A stretch of 64,000 nt of DNA from Candidatus Latescibacterota bacterium (GTDB lineage: Bacteria > Latescibacterota > UBA2968 > UBA8231): the NCBI GenBank assembly GCA_022819745.1, contig JAJEGS010000006.1:1-64000 (forward strand). The letters run 5' to 3'. A program made the position numbers and the translations under genes. Below, one piece after another: positions 41,737-50,598 of this stretch (position 1 is the first letter of the stretch; each line of letters starts with the position of its first letter). Under the pieces are notes generated by a model that worked only from the letters and a program-made list of their open reading frames with translations, did not search any database and was not told the origin of the DNA.

Positions 41737-42826
41737 GAGTTTTTCTCTTTGTCTTCCACACTTTGGGCGTTCCGCGCCGCTGCTCGATCAGCTCGGCGAC
41801 GACGCTGACCGCGATCTCGGCCGGGGTATCCGCGCCGATGTTGAATCCAATCGGCGCAAAGACGGCGTCCAAGCGCTGCGAGTCCCCGCCGCGCTCGGCG
41901 ATCCGCCGCCACAAAATGAGCTTCTTGCGCTCGCTGCCCAGCATTCCGATGTAGCGCGCCGGCGTCTTGATCGCCGCTTCAACGACGATTTCGTCGTGCT
42001 GGTGGCCGCGAGTCGCCGCGATGATGTAGGACTGATCGTCGATGGGCAAATCGGCGAACACCTCCTCCATGCCAGCGACTAAGCACTCGTCGGCCTGCGG
42101 ATGTCGCTCGGGATTGGCAAACATCGGGCGGTCATCAATGAGGACGACGCGAAAGCCCACGTTCTTGGCCAGTGCGCAAATTTGCCCGCCCACGTGGCCT
42201 CCGCCGAAGACGTAGAGTACGGGTTCGGGCAGGAACGGCTCGATAAATACTTCCGCGGACTCTCCTAGCGCGGCGCTCGGGGCCAGCGCGCAGACTAGGC
42301 CGCGCTCGCGCTCAAGCACTTCGGGCAAGTGCTCCTCCACCTGTAGGTCGGCTTCAGACGTGCCCAGCGAGCCGTAGATGCTGCCGTCGGCCCCTAGCCA
42401 CAGTCTCCCCTCCCCACTGGCGTCAAAACGGCTTTTGAGCAGGGTCGCCAGTGCGCAACCGCTGCGCGCCTGACGCGCCGCTAGCACACGGCTGTAGAAG
42501 TCGGCCCCTTCGTCCGGCTCGATAACTTCGGTGTAAATCCGCACGCTGCCGCCGCAATTTAAGCCGCTCTCCCCGGCTTGTTTTTCCGTCATGGTGTAGC
42601 GCATGAGCTGGTTTTCTCCGGTCTCCAGCGCGATGCGGCCGGCGCTCAAGACCTCGGCTTCGAGGCAACCGCCGCCGATGGTGCCGACGATATCTCCCTC
42701 TTCGGCGACGATCATTTTGGCTCGCTCGCTCATGGGAATCGAGCCGGTGCTCCACACGAGCGAAGCCAAAGCCATGCGCTCTCCCTGCTCCTTGCGCCGA
42801 ACGATTTCAGTGAGAATGTCTTCCAT
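41726..42826 (-). CDS. xdhC: XdhC/CoxI-family molybdenum cofactor maturation protein
   Basis: The 366-residue protein has the N-terminal XdhC_CoxI domain (GTIGGGCLEAEVL near 50-62) and the C-terminal Rossmann domain (VFGGGHVGGQICALAKNVGF) followed by IIAATRGHQHDEI. XdhC binds and sulfurates molybdopterin cofactor and hands it to xanthine dehydrogenase-type hydroxylases. The hydroxylase itself is not in the window. The start lies 3 bases after the mocA-like stop and the end overlaps the nitrilase gene, so the three are an operon. Confidence 0.88.
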   Translation of the reverse strand: MEDILTEIVRRKEQGERMALASLVWSTGSIPMSERAKMIVAEEGDIVGTIGGGCLEAEVLSAGRIALETGENQLMRYTMTEKQAGESGLNCGGSVRIYTEVIEPDEGADFYSRVLAARQARSGCALATLLKSRFDASGEGRLWLGADGSIYGSLGTSEADLQVEEHLPEVLERERGLVCALAPSAALGESAEVFIEPFLPEPVLYVFGGGHVGGQICALAKNVGFRVVLIDDRPMFANPERHPQADECLVAGMEEVFADLPIDDQSYIIAATRGHQHDEIVVEAAIKTPARYIGMLGSERKKLILWRRIAERGGDSQRLDAVFAPIGFNIGADTPAEIAVSVVAELIEQRRGTPKVWKTKRKTHGG

Positions 42827-42829
42827 AAT

Positions 42830-43435
42830 TTATTCTGGCCACTGTTCCAGCTCGCGCCGGTAGTCGGCTGGCGTGTCCATGTCGATTAGAATGGCGTCCT
42901 CAGCCACGGGCAGTTCGTACGTATCCTCGGGATGGCCCCGCGTCACCGCGTTCAATCCCACATCCAGCGGCAATCCTAAAATTTCCGCTCGATAGGCATT
43001 GCGGATCAATACGGGATGCCCTCTTTTTCCGTTGGCGGTGGGTATGATGATGCCCTCGTCCACCTGTGTTCTCGCCTGCAAAACCTGCTCTACTACGGCT
43101 CCGCTCAACCGGGGTTGATCACCTAGGCAAATCAAGTAATCGGCTTCTATATCCACCGCTCGCACAGCGCATTGCACGGAAGATAGCATACCTGTTTGAT
43201 AATCGGCATTGACGACCCAACGGACCGGATAAGCAGCTAATACCGGGGCAATCTCCTCGGCGCGGTGGCCGAGTACGACCACTACCTCGTCTAACCGCTG
43301 CCCCACGACCTCGGCGATCCACTCAATAGCCGCCCGCCCCCCCAAGGGCAATAGCTGTTTGAGCTGTCCCATACGGGTGGACATGCCCGCCGCCAAAATG
43401 ATGCCGGCTACCCGGCCTGTCCCATCTGCTCGCAT
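42830..43435 (-). CDS. mocA: Molybdenum cofactor cytidylyl/guanylyltransferase-like (MocA/MobA-like)
   Basis: The 201-residue nucleotidyltransferase has the signature VAGIILAAGMSTRMGQLKQL at the N-terminus, GDQPRLSG for nucleotide binding and KRGHPVLI later. It makes molybdopterin cytosine (or guanine) dinucleotide cofactor. Pairing with XdhC favours the MCD type (MocA), used by xanthine-dehydrogenase/CO-dehydrogenase-family hydroxylases. The ATG has no strong ribosome-binding site; it is the operon's first gene, 40 bases from the next minus-strand gene upstream. Confidence 0.85.
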   Translation of the reverse strand: MRADGTGRVAGIILAAGMSTRMGQLKQLLPLGGRAAIEWIAEVVGQRLDEVVVVLGHRAEEIAPVLAAYPVRWVVNADYQTGMLSSVQCAVRAVDIEADYLICLGDQPRLSGAVVEQVLQARTQVDEGIIIPTANGKRGHPVLIRNAYRAEILGLPLDVGLNAVTRGHPEDTYELPVAEDAILIDMDTPADYRRELEQWPE

Positions 43436-43474
43436 CTATTTCAATCTACGGCTACAGACAAATCGCGCCAGTAC

Positions 43475-44710
43475 TCACGACCCCAACCGGCGACCGGCGA
43501 GAACGCCGCTGGCCCAAGCCCATTGGAAGTTAAATCCCCCCAAGTCGGCGTGGATGTCAACCATCTCGCCGGCAAAGTATAGGCCGGGCACCAAAAAGGA
43601 TTCGAGCGTATCGGGATTGATGTCCTCGGTGCGCACGCCCCCGATGGTCACTTCGGCGTAGTCAAAGGGCCTCGGCTCGCTGACCGCAATCGGCCAGTTC
43701 GTCAGACTCTGGGCAAGCTGCCAGCGTGCGCCCTTGCCGAGCTGATCGACCCGCTGCGCCGCGTCAAACCCCAAATGATCCAAGAGGGGCCGCACCAATT
43801 TGCTGGAAAGCAGGCCGGCGAAACTCAGTTCGAGCGAGCGATGTGGATGGCGCTGCCAGCGCTCCTTGAGCAATTGACTGATTGCTTCCGGGCTGCGGCC
43901 GGGGAAGAAATTGATCCAGATCACAGCGCGCTTCGTCCCTAACTCGGGCACCAAACGAGCGCTGAGATTTAATATGGTAAACCCAGAAACCCCGTATTTC
44001 GTAAAAAGCAAGTCGTCTGTATCAACGGCCTCGCGCCCACCTTTGAGTGCAACGCGCACTTCGGCCCGGACCTTAAGCCCTTGCATGCGAGCGACGTATT
44101 TTTCCGGGCTGATTAGCGGCACCAACCCGGGCTTGAGGTCGGTGAGCCGATGCCCCATAGCCACGGCCAAGTCCATGCCCGAGCGGTCGGCTCCCAAGCG
44201 GGCGAGGCTGACGCCGCCACTGGCCATTATCACGCGCCCACTGGTATAGCGCTGCCCCTCGGCGTCGCGCAGTTCAAAGCGAGCTGCTCCAGAGGCGCGG
44301 CCCAGGCCCACCACTTTGGCATTGGTTTTGACGCGGATGCCCAGGCAGCGCATGCGGTCCGCGAGCAAATCGATGACTGACTGCGCTTGATCCGACACCG
44401 GAAAGAGGCGCTGCCGCTTCTCTTCGCGGAATTCGATCCCTAGCGCGGCAAAGAACGCCAAGGTTTCCTCTAAGCGGAATTGGTCAAGCGCGCTGCGGAC
44501 AAAGCGCGGATGCGTGCCGTGGTAGTGCCTGAGATCGTCCGCAGCCCTATTCGTCAGATTGCAGCGCCCATTGCCCGAAATCAATATCTTCCGCCCCAAT
44601 TTTCCGCTGCCTTCGAGCAGGGTCACCCGCTCGCCCGCCTCGGCGGCGACAATGGCCGCTATCATCCCGGCGGCCCCACCGCCAACCACTATGCAATCCC
44701 TTGATTTCAA
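43475..44710 (-). CDS. HI0933/YhiN-family FAD-dependent oxidoreductase
   Basis: The 411-residue flavoprotein has VVGGGAAGMIAAIVAAEAGE, the LGRKILISGNGRCNLTN motif that is diagnostic of the HI0933 (aminoacetone oxidase / BaiN-like) family, VIMASGGVSLARLGADRSG, and a C-terminal PGLYFAGEMVDIHADLGGFN closing with QWAWASG. Function is generally unknown; BaiN relatives reduce bile acids. Start is TTG at 44710 with little ribosome-binding signal; an in-frame GTG seven codons in is less likely because it removes the first strand. Divergent from the 776-residue gene. Confidence 0.88.
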   Translation of the reverse strand: MKSRDCIVVGGGAAGMIAAIVAAEAGERVTLLEGSGKLGRKILISGNGRCNLTNRAADDLRHYHGTHPRFVRSALDQFRLEETLAFFAALGIEFREEKRQRLFPVSDQAQSVIDLLADRMRCLGIRVKTNAKVVGLGRASGAARFELRDAEGQRYTSGRVIMASGGVSLARLGADRSGMDLAVAMGHRLTDLKPGLVPLISPEKYVARMQGLKVRAEVRVALKGGREAVDTDDLLFTKYGVSGFTILNLSARLVPELGTKRAVIWINFFPGRSPEAISQLLKERWQRHPHRSLELSFAGLLSSKLVRPLLDHLGFDAAQRVDQLGKGARWQLAQSLTNWPIAVSEPRPFDYAEVTIGGVRTEDINPDTLESFLVPGLYFAGEMVDIHADLGGFNFQWAWASGVLAGRRLGS

Positions 44711-44772
44711 GCCGGTTTACACATCACTAAAGTTATTATAAAAACAATAAGATAGATCGACTTCGCCCTCCG

Positions 44773-44799
44773 GTCAAACCAAAGGGCCTTCAGTTTGAC
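44773..44799. promoter_or_regulatory. Perfect 7-bp dyad overlapping a consensus -35 (TTGACA)
   Basis: GTCAAAC (44773-44779) and GTTTGAC (44793-44799) are an inverted repeat 13 bases apart, with AAGG/CCTT nested inside. The right arm contains TTGACA (44795-44800), a perfect -35; the best -10 at the right spacing (TAAGTT, 44818) is poor. It lies in the 158-base divergent gap before the 776-residue gene, so it may be an operator. The rest of the gap is A+T-rich. Confidence 0.4.
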
Positions 44800-44868
44800 A
44801 TACTCTCGTTTATTATCTAAGTTATTTGACTTTGGAAAAATTAAAAACGCGCTGAGTCAGGACATTTC

Positions 44869-47199
44869 ATGGCAGACCTCACAGGGGCGGCGACGGCTCT
44901 GGGCGAGCAACAACCCGCATCCGCTAGCCAAAGCCAACCCTCGATCTTTCCCACGCTCCAAGAAGAAGTCGAAACCTCGATCCGCAAAGAAGGTATTTCC
45001 TTTGTCTTTGAAAGCCGCTCCGTCTCTGCCGTGGTCCAATTTATCTACACGCCCATTGATGGAACCTTCGCCGATATCGAGTTGGAAGTCAACAATGGCG
45101 ACCCAATCACCCCAGCCGAAGATGGCGGGATTGCCGTGGAAATGGGCGGCTCGGTTTGGCCAGCCAATAGCGAAGAAGTAGAGCGACACTTCATTTCCTG
45201 CGAGCAAGTCGGCGATTGCGTCGAGGCCCGCTGGCAGTGGAAACTAGGAGAGGAACAAGCCAATTTCCTCTACCGGCTCCGCATCAACGGCAAGTCCCTC
45301 GTCGTGGAAATTGAGGGTGGGCATGGCAAAGGCACCGGCCTCTCGCTCGGTCGCGTCACCGGGGCCTTGCACCCGCGCCTGATCGCCATTCCCTATTTCA
45401 ACTTCGGCGACAACTACCCGCGCATCCTCTGCACCTCGGGCCACTTCCTGTCTAGCTTTGTGGATTGGCACTACTCGCGTGCTTCCACTTTGTATGCCCC
45501 TTCTGAAGCAGAATCTCAGCGCTTGCTCCAACTCAACGGCGGCTGTCGCTACGCCAGCCAAAGCGACGGCAAGCGCAGCGACTTTCAGGAACGCTGGCTC
45601 ATAACGGTCTCCACCCAATACGAGGAAGTCCTTCCGGCCTTTTCCTCGACCGAGGCCGAGTCAGGCGAAACGCTAGCCGATTGGGTCTGGTACAACATTC
45701 CCTATATCGACGCATCCCAAGAGAGCTACGTCGAGTTATACGAAAGCATGCGCCAGCTCAAGCTGATGGGCATCGATCACTTGCTGATCAACCACCCCAG
45801 CGAAACTTGGCACGACGGCGACGGCGACGCCACGCTCGTGGTGGAAGGAGCCGAGGGCAAAGGCGGTGAAGACGCCCTCGACGAGTACCTTGATGCCCTG
45901 TCCGACTTGGGCTACAAAACCAGCCTCCAGGTCAACTATCGCCACATCGCCCCTACCAGTTCCTGCTGGCAGCCCGAATTGGCGGCCCAACTCGCCGACG
46001 GCAGCCCGACCCCGACCGGACCTGGGTTCTATCTGCTCAAGCCGTCCGAAGCACTAGCGCGCGCACCCGAACACGCGCGCACCATTATCGACAAGTACCC
46101 CTGCGACGCCCTGTACGTAAGCGAACACGCCGAAGTCCCGCCTTGGGAATTCAACGACTTCAGCGACGGCGCGGCAGCAATCAGCCACTTGGCGAGTAGC
46201 TGTTCTCTGCAACAGAGCATCCTCCGCTCCCAAGCCCAAGCTGGCTTAGCCATCGGGAACGGCGGCAATCACTGGCTCTACGCCGGCGTCCTGACTGGTT
46301 ACCTCGCTCGCATGGTCGGAAACGATCCCAGCCGCATTCCGCCGTTGGTGGACTTCGACCTGCAAAATCTCCATCCCATTGAAACCGATGCGGGGCTGGG
46401 GACCATCGATCAGTACTTTGCTGGGCACATCCCCCAAGGCGAAAAACACAGTCGCAGCACCTACCTCGACCGCTATCTCGCCGCTACTGCGGCCTTTGGC
46501 CATGCCTGTCTGCTCCCCGACCAGTTGGAGTGGGGCCTCGCCTCTACGGTCAAATCCTATTACATGCTGCGCGAACTGCAAAAGCACTACCTCCGCGTCC
46601 CCGTGCGCGCCATCGCCTACTGCCACAACGACCAGTTTTTGGAGACTAACGATGCGCTGCTTTCCGGCGCGTTTGCCCACGGACAGGTGCGGGTGACGTA
46701 CGACAATGGTCTCGAAGTCTATGCCAACCTCGGTTGGGAGCAGTCCTGGACCGTCCACCAGAGCGATGTGGCCTACCACCTTACCCCAGGCTCTTTTTGC
46801 GCTTGGCAGGACTCATCGCTGCTGGTCTATTCGGCCGACGCCGGCTCGGGGCACATAGACTACGCCTCTTGCGCGGACTATTTGTTCGTCGATACCCGAG
46901 GGCAACGGGGGCGATTTGGCCCTGTAGAACTCGACGGCGCTGTCGCCATTAAAGAGCGCAAATGGGAAATTGACGTCGTGCCCTTTGGGTGCCAAGCCGA
47001 TATAGTGATCGACGTGGGCCAGTACTGGCCAGATCGCAAACTACCCCCGTTGCGCCTGTTGGCCTTCAAGTCCGATGACGAGGATCCCGACGTCTATCGG
47101 GCCGATATGGAAGGAGACTGCGTCCGCTTCAAACCGCTGGAGGACGTGGTCACCTATCGCATCGCCTTGCCCGAGTGGATGGTCGAACCGGGTCGCTAG
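44869..47199 (+). CDS. Large uncharacterised glycosidase-like protein (beta-sandwich plus TIM-barrel-like)
   Basis: The 776-residue protein is not recognised. It lacks a signal peptide. The first 250 residues look beta-rich (IELEVNNGDPITPAEDGGIA). From about 270 a barrel-like middle follows: ADWVWYNIPYIDASQESYVE, LKLMGIDHLLINHPSETW, SLQVNYRHIAP, CDALYVSEHAEVPPWEF, and AHISEWD-like spacing is not present. The C-terminus (about 620-776) is again beta-rich. This layout, a sandwich, an alpha/beta barrel with acidic/aromatic patches and a closing sandwich, is common in glycoside hydrolases such as GH36 or GH101-like. I call it putative. It lies 5 bases upstream of hemE. Confidence 0.55.
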   Translation: MADLTGAATALGEQQPASASQSQPSIFPTLQEEVETSIRKEGISFVFESRSVSAVVQFIYTPIDGTFADIELEVNNGDPITPAEDGGIAVEMGGSVWPANSEEVERHFISCEQVGDCVEARWQWKLGEEQANFLYRLRINGKSLVVEIEGGHGKGTGLSLGRVTGALHPRLIAIPYFNFGDNYPRILCTSGHFLSSFVDWHYSRASTLYAPSEAESQRLLQLNGGCRYASQSDGKRSDFQERWLITVSTQYEEVLPAFSSTEAESGETLADWVWYNIPYIDASQESYVELYESMRQLKLMGIDHLLINHPSETWHDGDGDATLVVEGAEGKGGEDALDEYLDALSDLGYKTSLQVNYRHIAPTSSCWQPELAAQLADGSPTPTGPGFYLLKPSEALARAPEHARTIIDKYPCDALYVSEHAEVPPWEFNDFSDGAAAISHLASSCSLQQSILRSQAQAGLAIGNGGNHWLYAGVLTGYLARMVGNDPSRIPPLVDFDLQNLHPIETDAGLGTIDQYFAGHIPQGEKHSRSTYLDRYLAATAAFGHACLLPDQLEWGLASTVKSYYMLRELQKHYLRVPVRAIAYCHNDQFLETNDALLSGAFAHGQVRVTYDNGLEVYANLGWEQSWTVHQSDVAYHLTPGSFCAWQDSSLLVYSADAGSGHIDYASCADYLFVDTRGQRGRFGPVELDGAVAIKERKWEIDVVPFGCQADIVIDVGQYWPDRKLPPLRLLAFKSDDEDPDVYRADMEGDCVRFKPLEDVVTYRIALPEWMVEPGR

Positions 47200-47203
47200 C
47201 ACT

Positions 47204-48238
47204 TTGTCCGATTCAGCCGCCCCCTTTCTCCAAGCCTGTCGGGGCCAAGCGCCGGCAACGCCTCCCATCTGGATCATGCGTCAAGCTGGCCGTATCCTCA
47301 AGCCGTATCGAGAGCTGCGCCAGCGGCACGGCTCCCTGCTCAAACTTTTCCAAACCCCCGAACTCGCCGCCGAAATTACCCTCATGCCGGTCGATATGCT
47401 CGGAGTCGATGCGGCTATTCTCTTTACCGACTTAGTAACGCCCTTAGAGGCGCTCGGCTGCGAGCTGACCTACGCACCCGGCCCTGTCTTCGCCCGCCCG
47501 ATCCGCTCAGCTTCCGACATCGACGGCCTCCGCAACCCCGTCGTCCCCGAAGACGACCTCGCCTACGTCTTAGAAGCTGCGCACCTGGTACGCAACGCCC
47601 TGCCGCCCGCAGTCCCGCTCATCGGATATGCCGGCGGGCCTTTCACCTTGGCCACTTGGCTGGTGGAAGGGAGCCATGCCAAGGACTTTCCCGCTTTTCG
47701 CCGCATGATCCACAGCGACCCCGCCCTCGCCCATCGGCTGCTCGACCTGCTCACCGACCTCGCCAGCCGCTTCTTGCGCGCCCAGATCGCAGCCGGTGCC
47801 CACGCTGTCCAGATTTTCGACACTTCTATCGGTTTGTTGTCTCCGGCACAGTTTAACGAATTCGCCCTACCCTATGTGCGGCGAGTTTGCCGCAGCCTCG
47901 CCGCGCTGGATGCTCCGGTCATTTACTTCCCGCTTGCCGGGGCGCAAAATCTGTCCAGCTTTGGCCGCGTCGGTGCCCAAGTCCTAAGCCTCGATTGGCG
48001 AATCGATCTCGATGCAGCTTACGGTTTGTTCGGAGATACCATGCCTTTACAGGGCAATCTAGATCCCTGCGCCCTCTACGGCTCAGAGGCGAGCATTGCC
48101 AAGGCCGCTCAGCACATTCTAAAGCAGGGTCGGGGCCGCCCCCACATCTTCAACTTGGGGCACGGCGTCTATCCAGATACGCCCTATGAAAAGGTCAAAT
48201 TGCTAGTGGATGTGGTCCACCAGTTCGCGCAAACTTGA
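47204..48238 (+). CDS. hemE: Uroporphyrinogen decarboxylase
   Basis: The 344-residue enzyme converts uroporphyrinogen III to coproporphyrinogen III in heme synthesis. Motifs: IWIMRQAGRILKPYRELR (the RQAGR Arg pair binds substrate carboxylates), ILFTDLVTPLEALG, GYAGGPFTLATWLVEG, the QIFDTSIG Asp, and HIFNLGHGVYPDTP. The start is TTG at 47204, five bases after the previous stop; an upstream ATG at 47075 in this frame lies inside the previous gene and is rejected. Length is usual for the family. No other heme gene is near. Confidence 0.9.
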   Translation: MSDSAAPFLQACRGQAPATPPIWIMRQAGRILKPYRELRQRHGSLLKLFQTPELAAEITLMPVDMLGVDAAILFTDLVTPLEALGCELTYAPGPVFARPIRSASDIDGLRNPVVPEDDLAYVLEAAHLVRNALPPAVPLIGYAGGPFTLATWLVEGSHAKDFPAFRRMIHSDPALAHRLLDLLTDLASRFLRAQIAAGAHAVQIFDTSIGLLSPAQFNEFALPYVRRVCRSLAALDAPVIYFPLAGAQNLSSFGRVGAQVLSLDWRIDLDAAYGLFGDTMPLQGNLDPCALYGSEASIAKAAQHILKQGRGRPHIFNLGHGVYPDTPYEKVKLLVDVVHQFAQT

Positions 48239-48251
48239 AAGGGTACGGCGG

Positions 48252-48488
48252 ATGGAACGCATGGAAGGCAGAGAAAAAGGCACGACGCGCCGGCACACTT
48301 TTTTCTGTATCAACAAAGAGCGGCACACCGCTTCTTCCAAGGTCATCGACGCCCAGCGCAAGGAGATTAATGTCTTCGGTCGGCAAGTGCGCGGCTGGAT
48401 CGTGACCACCGAAGAGCCGGTCATCGACAAGGACATCTCCCTCGACGAATCAACGCACAGAGCAATGCCCCACCGCGATCCGGAATAG
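48252..48488 (+). CDS. Possible small basic protein after hemE
   Basis: A 78-residue frame starts MERMEGREKGTTRRHTFFCI and contains QRKEINVFGRQVRGWIVTTE. It is charged, with no membrane span, and overlaps nothing. An in-frame ATG at 48210 would extend it over the hemE end. A weak GG-rich ribosome-binding site is at 48241-48250. I am unsure it is expressed; no family is recognised. It fills most of the 262-base gap before the convergent gene at 48501. Confidence 0.4.
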   Translation: MERMEGREKGTTRRHTFFCINKERHTASSKVIDAQRKEINVFGRQVRGWIVTTEEPVIDKDISLDESTHRAMPHRDPE

Positions 48489-48500
48489 GGGCACTAGCCC

Positions 48501-48983
48501 TTAGCGACCCCAAGAGAATTTGTTTTCCAACCAAGTGCCGATTTCTCGCGGCGGGTCGTTCCACTCCTCACCTGGGCCGAGAAATTGCCCGCGAAAATCT
48601 TGGCGGGGGTCGAAGCTAGACCACAAATTTGGGAACTCGTCGCGGATCAACATTTCTACTTGGTCACTTACGCCCTGCGCGTGGTAGGAAATAACCTCGT
48701 CGGCTTCGCTCTTGCCCAGCTCTTCGGTCAGATGCTTGGCCATCCCACTACTGGCGACAAAGGTAAATTCAATCGCCGAGTCTTCGGTCAGCTTTAGGTC
48801 GATGCGGTAGGCTGGATAGCTCAGTTTTAACCCCAATACGGACAGTTGTAACTGCAACCACTCGGCTTCGGTGACCTCGCGCGTGCTGTTCAGGGCGGCC
48901 CAGTCCAGTTCGGCCCTAACCTCTAAGGGACTCAACAGTACCAACGCGAGGAGCGAACATATCGCCTTGTGGCTCAATGACAT
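48501..48983 (-). CDS. Hypothetical secreted protein
   Basis: The 160-residue product starts at ATG 48983 (MSLSHKAICSLLALVLLSPLEVRA, a clean signal peptide); AAGGCGG about 8 bases upstream supports it over the in-frame ATG at 49037. The mature part is acidic and helical/beta mixed (EAEWLQLQLSVLGLKLSYPAY, LTEELGKSEADEVISYHAQG) with no known motif. It follows a CBS-domain gene on the same strand and could be the last gene of that transcript. Family unknown. Confidence 0.6.
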   Translation of the reverse strand: MSLSHKAICSLLALVLLSPLEVRAELDWAALNSTREVTEAEWLQLQLSVLGLKLSYPAYRIDLKLTEDSAIEFTFVASSGMAKHLTEELGKSEADEVISYHAQGVSDQVEMLIRDEFPNLWSSFDPRQDFRGQFLGPGEEWNDPPREIGTWLENKFSWGR

Positions 48984-49033
48984 AGCACAACCGCCTTTCA
49001 AGAAAACTAAAGTTAGCCTAGCGGCCAACTCGC

Positions 49034-49579
49034 TCAAGCTGCGGAGGAAAAATTCTCTTCGATAAAACGGACGATGTACCTAAACGAGACCAAGCCAACC
49101 GGTCGGTCGTCATCGTCCAACAGCGGCACATGGCGGAAACCGTGGATGCTCATCAAATGCAGAGCGTGCTGCACGGCCGCATCGGCCTTAAGCGCGGTGG
49201 GCTTCGGCGTCATCAGGCTCTCAACCGCGATTTGTTCCAGATTGCTGATCAGACCCGCCACTCGGTAGAGGAGGTCCCGTTCGGTAAAGATGCCGATTAG
49301 CTGCCCACCTTCATTGGTCACCAACACGCAGCCGACGTGCCGCTCTTTGAGCAGGGAAACCACTTCGGCCAACGAAGTGGTCGGCGACACACAGACCATC
49401 TCCTGCGGATTGAGCGCGGAAAGCGGTTCGGTAAAAATTCCCCTGTATTCCTCGCTGCTCCAATCTTGATACGCTTCGCTCAGGCTCTGGCCGCACTCCT
49501 CGCAGAGGTCAACTCCAGAGATATTGTCGTGGGAACACAAAGGGCAAATCAAGGGTTTTTCTCCTATTCGACGACCCAA
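49034..49579 (-). CDS. Zinc-ribbon plus tandem CBS-domain protein
   Basis: The 181-residue protein has an N-terminal zinc ribbon (C12, C15, C26, C29; CPLC...CEEC) followed by two CBS domains: VSPTTSLAEVVSLLKERHVG with GIFTERDLLYRV, and LKADAAVQHALHLMSIHGFR with HVPLLDDDDRPVGLVSF. CBS pairs bind adenine nucleotides or SAM and regulate partner enzymes. Its start overlaps the end of the oxidoreductase beta gene by 16 bases, and another CBS protein precedes the alpha gene, so adenylate sensing by this enzyme is a reasonable inference. Confidence 0.85.
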   Translation of the reverse strand: MGRRIGEKPLICPLCSHDNISGVDLCEECGQSLSEAYQDWSSEEYRGIFTEPLSALNPQEMVCVSPTTSLAEVVSLLKERHVGCVLVTNEGGQLIGIFTERDLLYRVAGLISNLEQIAVESLMTPKPTALKADAAVQHALHLMSIHGFRHVPLLDDDDRPVGLVSFRYIVRFIEENFSSAA

Positions 49580-50583
49580 GTATCGCCCGCGCTAAACAGG
49601 GCCGCGAGATCGCCCTCCCCCCGCTGTTGGGTCGTCGCGTCGATTTGGTCGAACAGCAACTCGGTGTACGTTGGCCTATCGAGGGCGCGCAGCACGCCAA
49701 AGGGCAGCGGCATCGATGGGTATTCCATCCGGCTGAGCATATAGGCATAACTGGCGTTTTCGCGCCCCTCTTGATGCACGACCAGCTCATCTGGGGCCAC
49801 ATCGCTGAGTGCGACGACCTCGGGCTCAGTACCGTTCATGCGGATGCCCCGGTCCCGGTCCTTGCCAAAGATGAGGGGCTCCCCTTCCTCTAAGAACACG
49901 ATATTGTCGTCGCGCACGTCTGAATCCGTGGTGTGCTCCCAAGCCGTGGGGTTGAGCACGACGCAGTTTTGATAGATCTCGACAAAAGCGGCCCCTTTGT
50001 GTTCGGCTGCTCGCTTGAGCACGTAGCTCAGGTGCTTGGTATTGGTGTCCTGCGAGCGGGCCACAAAGGTCGCCTCGGCACTCAGCGCCACGGATATGGG
50101 ATTGAGCGGATAGTCGATCGACCCCATGGGGGTGGACGTGGTGCGGTGCCCTAGCAGCGAGGTCGGCGAGTACTGGCCCTTGGTAAGCCCGTAGATGCGG
50201 TTGTTGAACAGAATAATCTTCAGATCGACATTGCGCCGCAGGCTGTGCAGTAGGTGATTGCCACCAATCGAGAGCCCGTCGCCATCGCCGGTGATGACCC
50301 AGACGCTCAAATCCGGGTTGGCCGTCTTGATTCCCGTGGCGATCGTGGGCGCGCGCCCGTGGATCGAGTGAATGCCGTACGTATTCATGTAGTAGGGAAA
50401 GCGGCTAGAGCAGCCGATCCCAGAGACGAACACGATGTCTTCCCGCGCGACCCCCACTTCGGGCAGCATCTTTTGCATTTGGGCCAAAATAGCGTAGTCG
50501 CCACACCCAGGGCACCAGCGGACTTCTTGGTCGGAAACAAAATCCTTGCGACTCAACCTAGTCTCTACAACTGCTTCGGCCAT
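49564..50583 (-). CDS. korB: 2-oxoacid:ferredoxin oxidoreductase, beta subunit
   Basis: The 339-residue subunit has WCPGCGDYAIL (C24 and C27), DIVFVSGIGCSSRFPYYMNT and GITK-like thiamine-diphosphate motif ITGDGDGLSIGGNH, with KTANPDLSVW before it. Such subunits bind thiamine diphosphate and an Fe4S4 cluster and, with the alpha subunit, oxidise 2-oxoglutarate, pyruvate or 2-oxoisovalerate, reducing ferredoxin. Size and IHGRAPTIATGIK fit the KorB two-subunit type. Gap to the alpha gene is 15 bases. Substrate is inferred as 2-oxoglutarate; pyruvate is possible. Confidence 0.9.
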   Translation of the reverse strand: MAEAVVETRLSRKDFVSDQEVRWCPGCGDYAILAQMQKMLPEVGVAREDIVFVSGIGCSSRFPYYMNTYGIHSIHGRAPTIATGIKTANPDLSVWVITGDGDGLSIGGNHLLHSLRRNVDLKIILFNNRIYGLTKGQYSPTSLLGHRTTSTPMGSIDYPLNPISVALSAEATFVARSQDTNTKHLSYVLKRAAEHKGAAFVEIYQNCVVLNPTAWEHTTDSDVRDDNIVFLEEGEPLIFGKDRDRGIRMNGTEPEVVALSDVAPDELVVHQEGRENASYAYMLSRMEYPSMPLPFGVLRALDRPTYTELLFDQIDATTQQRGEGDLAALFSAGDTWVVE

Positions 50584-50598
50584 CTCGATCTCCCTACT

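Noticed and set aside
44711..44868. tRNA or small RNA in the A+T-rich divergent gap
   Set aside because: No cloverleaf or CCA end; the only structure is the GTCAAAC dyad.
47075..47203. ATG at 47075 as the hemE start
   Set aside because: It lies inside the preceding gene in another frame, adds 43 residues unlike UroD, and a TTG directly after the previous stop gives the usual length.
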